Shown one piece after another: positions 59,819 to 64,000 of a stretch of 64,000 nt of DNA (positions within the stretch are counted from its first letter, which is position 1; each line of letters opens with the position of its first letter). The DNA lies in contig JAAFAB010000003.1 of the NCBI GenBank assembly GCA_018222585.1, positions 124,001 to 188,000 on the forward strand. Direction: 5' to 3'. This stretch comes from Paracoccaceae bacterium (lineage in GTDB: Bacteria; Pseudomonadota; Alphaproteobacteria; Rhodobacterales; Rhodobacteraceae). Below the pieces are notes generated by a model that did not search any database, was not told the DNA's origin, and saw nothing but the letters and a program-made list of their open reading frames with translations. Made by a program: the position numbers and the translations under genes.

Positions 59819-60273
59819 CCGAGACACCCGCCCTGCCCGTGCAACGGGTCACCCTGATCACCCTCGGCGTCGAGGATCTGCACCGTGCGCGCGCCTTCTA
59901 CGCCGCGCTTGGCTGGCGCCCCGCCGAGGAGCAGGAAGGGGTGTCCTTCTTCCAGATGGACGGGTTGCTGCTGGGTCTCTTCGGGCGCGAGGCCCTGGCC
60001 AAGGACCAGGGTCGCCCCGGAGCGCCCCTCGGCACCGGGGCGATGACGCTGGCGCAGAACTTCCACGACCGGGCCGGGGTGGACGCCGCCTATGCCCAGG
60101 CCCTCGCGGCGGGAGCCGAGGCGCTGAAGGCCCCGGAAGAGGTCTTCTGGGGCGGCTACTCGGGCTACTACGCCGATCCCGACGGCCATGTCTGGGAAGT
60201 CGCGCACAATCCTTTCTGGCCGCTTGGCGACACGGGCCGGCTGGACCTGCCCGAGGTCCGATCCGGGGCCTGA
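59815..60273 (+). CDS. VOC-family (glyoxalase-like) protein
   Basis: 152 residues. Two beta-alpha-beta modules: VTLITLGVEDLHRARAFYAALGW and GYYADPDGHVWEVAHNPFW, with E in WEVAHN as the likely metal ligand. Substrate unknown. It is translationally coupled to recF, and its place between recF and gyrB suggests co-transcription rather than a replication role. Confidence 0.85.
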   Translation: MTETPALPVQRVTLITLGVEDLHRARAFYAALGWRPAEEQEGVSFFQMDGLLLGLFGREALAKDQGRPGAPLGTGAMTLAQNFHDRAGVDAAYAQALAAGAEALKAPEEVFWGGYSGYYADPDGHVWEVAHNPFWPLGDTGRLDLPEVRSGA

Positions 60274-60428
60274 TCCGGGGCCTGATCTGGGGCCCCGTCG
60301 CGACGGCGGCGCCAAACCGGAACGGGGCAACCCCCACCCCCGGGAGCCGGCCCGCGCCGTGCGCTGAGCCGCCGCCGCGACGGCTCGGCTCAGGCCCCCG
60401 CGCAGGCCCGTTTATGCATGTCATCCGC

Positions 60429-62904
<2,476 letters not shown>

Positions 62905-62911
62905 ACCGGAA

Positions 62912-62940
62912 GGGGGCCGCGCAGATCCTGCGCGGCCCCC
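62912..62940 (+). terminator. Terminator hairpin of gyrB
   Basis: GGGGGCCGCGCA (62912-62923) pairs perfectly with TGCGCGGCCCCC (62929-62940) around five bases; only a weak T-rich tail follows. It lies between convergent gyrB and the amidohydrolase. Confidence 0.75.
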
Positions 62941-62990
62941 CTGTATTCTGCCCCCGCCCCGTCGCCGGGGCAGGACCGGACCGCCCCCTA

Positions 62991-64000
62991 TCAGAGCGCG
63001 AAGAGATCCCGTTCGACGCCCGCGGCCTCGAACAGGTAGTCCCGGCTCGCCGTCAGCTCGTCGCGGAGACGGGCGATGTCGTAGCCCACGACCTGCCCCT
63101 GCCATTTCTTCGGACGCCCGGCGACCAGCACCGTGTCGACGTTGCTGCGTTCCATCAGGGTCACCACCGCGCCGGCGGCGTTGTTCAGCGGCGCCACGTT
63201 CAGCGCCTCGGCGTCCAGCAGCACGATGTCGGCGGCCTTGCCCGGCGTCAGGCTGCCGGTCACCCCGTCCAGCCTGAGACCCTTCGCGCCCTCGATGGTG
63301 GCATGGCGCAGCGCATCGGCGCATTGCATCAGGGCCGGATACTCCTCTGCCCCCGACAGCGCCGCCTCGTTGACGAACATCCGCTGCAGGGTGATCAGCC
63401 CGCGCATCTGGGTGAAGGGATCGGCGGTCATGGTGCATTCCACGTCCGAGGACAGCGAGGTCGACATGCCGAGATCCAGCGCCTTCTGGATCGGCGGCGT
63501 GCCGTGGCGCATGTGCATCTCGATCGGCACTGCCAGAGAGACATGGGCCCCGGCATCCGCCGCCCGCTGCCAGGCCATGTCGGACATGCCGGTCATGTGG
63601 ATAAAGATGTTGTCCGCGCCGAACTCTCCCGCCTCGGCGAGCTGATCGAAGGTGCCCGCCATGCCGAAGGTGCCGACGACATGCAGGGCGATCGGCAGGC
63701 CCAGCTCGCGCCCGAGGGCCCAGGAGGTCTCGTAGCCCGGCAGGTAGATCTCGCCGCCCATCACCATGGTCAGCAGCTGGTCGTCCGAGGCGAAATGCTG
63801 CTGCTTGATGCGCCGCGCATCCTGCGGGTACCGGGAGCGGTCGCCGTGTCCCTCGAAATAGCCAAAGACGGCGCGCCGACCGGCATCGGCCAGGCCCTCG
63901 ATGGCGGCATCGGAATGCTCGGGGCTGTGATGGATCTGGCTGACATCCATCACCGTCGTCACCCCCGCATCGAGCTGGGCGATCCCGGCGAAAAGCTCGT
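62991..64000 (-). CDS. Amidohydrolase-family protein (partial, start outside window)
   Basis: About 335 C-terminal residues are visible; the frame is open to the last base, so the 5' end is cut off. The metal-dependent amidohydrolase pattern is present: HVVGTFG and HMTGMSD supply histidines, SLSSDVECTMTADPFTQMR the late aspartate, and the C-terminal ADIVLLDAEALNVAP with VLVAGRPKKW returns to the beta-sandwich. This is the cytosine-deaminase/chlorohydrolase (TRZ/ATZ) branch; substrate unknown. Confidence 0.85.
   Translation of the reverse strand, partial: ELFAGIAQLDAGVTTVMDVSQIHHSPEHSDAAIEGLADAGRRAVFGYFEGHGDRSRYPQDARRIKQQHFASDDQLLTMVMGGEIYLPGYETSWALGRELGLPIALHVVGTFGMAGTFDQLAEAGEFGADNIFIHMTGMSDMAWQRAADAGAHVSLAVPIEMHMRHGTPPIQKALDLGMSTSLSSDVECTMTADPFTQMRGLITLQRMFVNEAALSGAEEYPALMQCADALRHATIEGAKGLRLDGVTGSLTPGKAADIVLLDAEALNVAPLNNAAGAVVTLMERSNVDTVLVAGRPKKWQGQVVGYDIARLRDELTASRDYLFEAAGVERDLFAL

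Overview
The window is a high-GC chromosomal segment of a flagellated alphaproteobacterium, most likely Rhodobacterales (Roseobacter/Paracoccaceae group). The evidence is a petABC operon closely resembling Rhodobacter bc1, an LpxQ-like outer-membrane protein, flaF-flbT next to flagellin, and the ubiB-ubiE / mutM-ech-rpsT-dnaA ... dnaN-recF-gyrB neighbourhood. No rRNA, tRNA or CRISPR array was seen.

Layout. 1-7.7 kb: end of a glutathione S-transferase gene, an LpxQ-like barrel, petABC (cytochrome bc1), an MFS transporter, mepA and a phytase-like esterase. 7.7-9.3 kb: a preQ1-I-type riboswitch before a YhhQ queuosine-precursor transporter, a small structured transcript with an 18-codon ORF, and arfB. 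9.3-11.05 kb: an AT-richer island holding one reverse-transcriptase gene with a hairpin-rich leader, converging on pncB. 11-18 kb: NAD salvage (pncB, pncA), a divergent SDR/AraC pair with a direct-repeat operator, an FMN reductase, trhO and a CPT-like kinase.

18.3-44.7 kb is a large flagellar cluster of several divergent and convergent operons: fliP-fliN-fliH-fliF; fliL-(DUF6468-like)-motE-like-motA-(845 aa periplasmic protein); flhA-fliR-flhB-(153 aa); fliL2-flgH-flgA-flgG-flgF-fliQ-fliE-flgC-flgB; fliI; DUF1217-flbT-flaF; fliC; flgN-like-flgJ-like; fliK-flgD. motB, fliG, fliM, flgE, flgI, flgK and flgL are not in the window, so the flagellar regulon must be split.

44.7-64 kb: an APH-family kinase, ubiB-ubiE, mutM, enoyl-CoA hydratase, an FAD oxidoreductase, rpsT and dnaA. 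Then comes an unusual 3.4 kb interruption between dnaA and dnaN carrying etfBA and acyl-CoA-ligase remnants, a TerC/DUF475 protein and an FkbM methyltransferase. dnaN-recF-VOC-gyrB follows, then a partial amidohydrolase running off the right edge.

The most promising novelty is the lone reverse transcriptase with its candidate leader RNA (9336-11045), which has the architecture of a defence RT but could not be placed in a named family. Next are the small ORF/SD-anti-SD element at 8441-8650, the preQ1-I element, and the scar between dnaA and dnaN.
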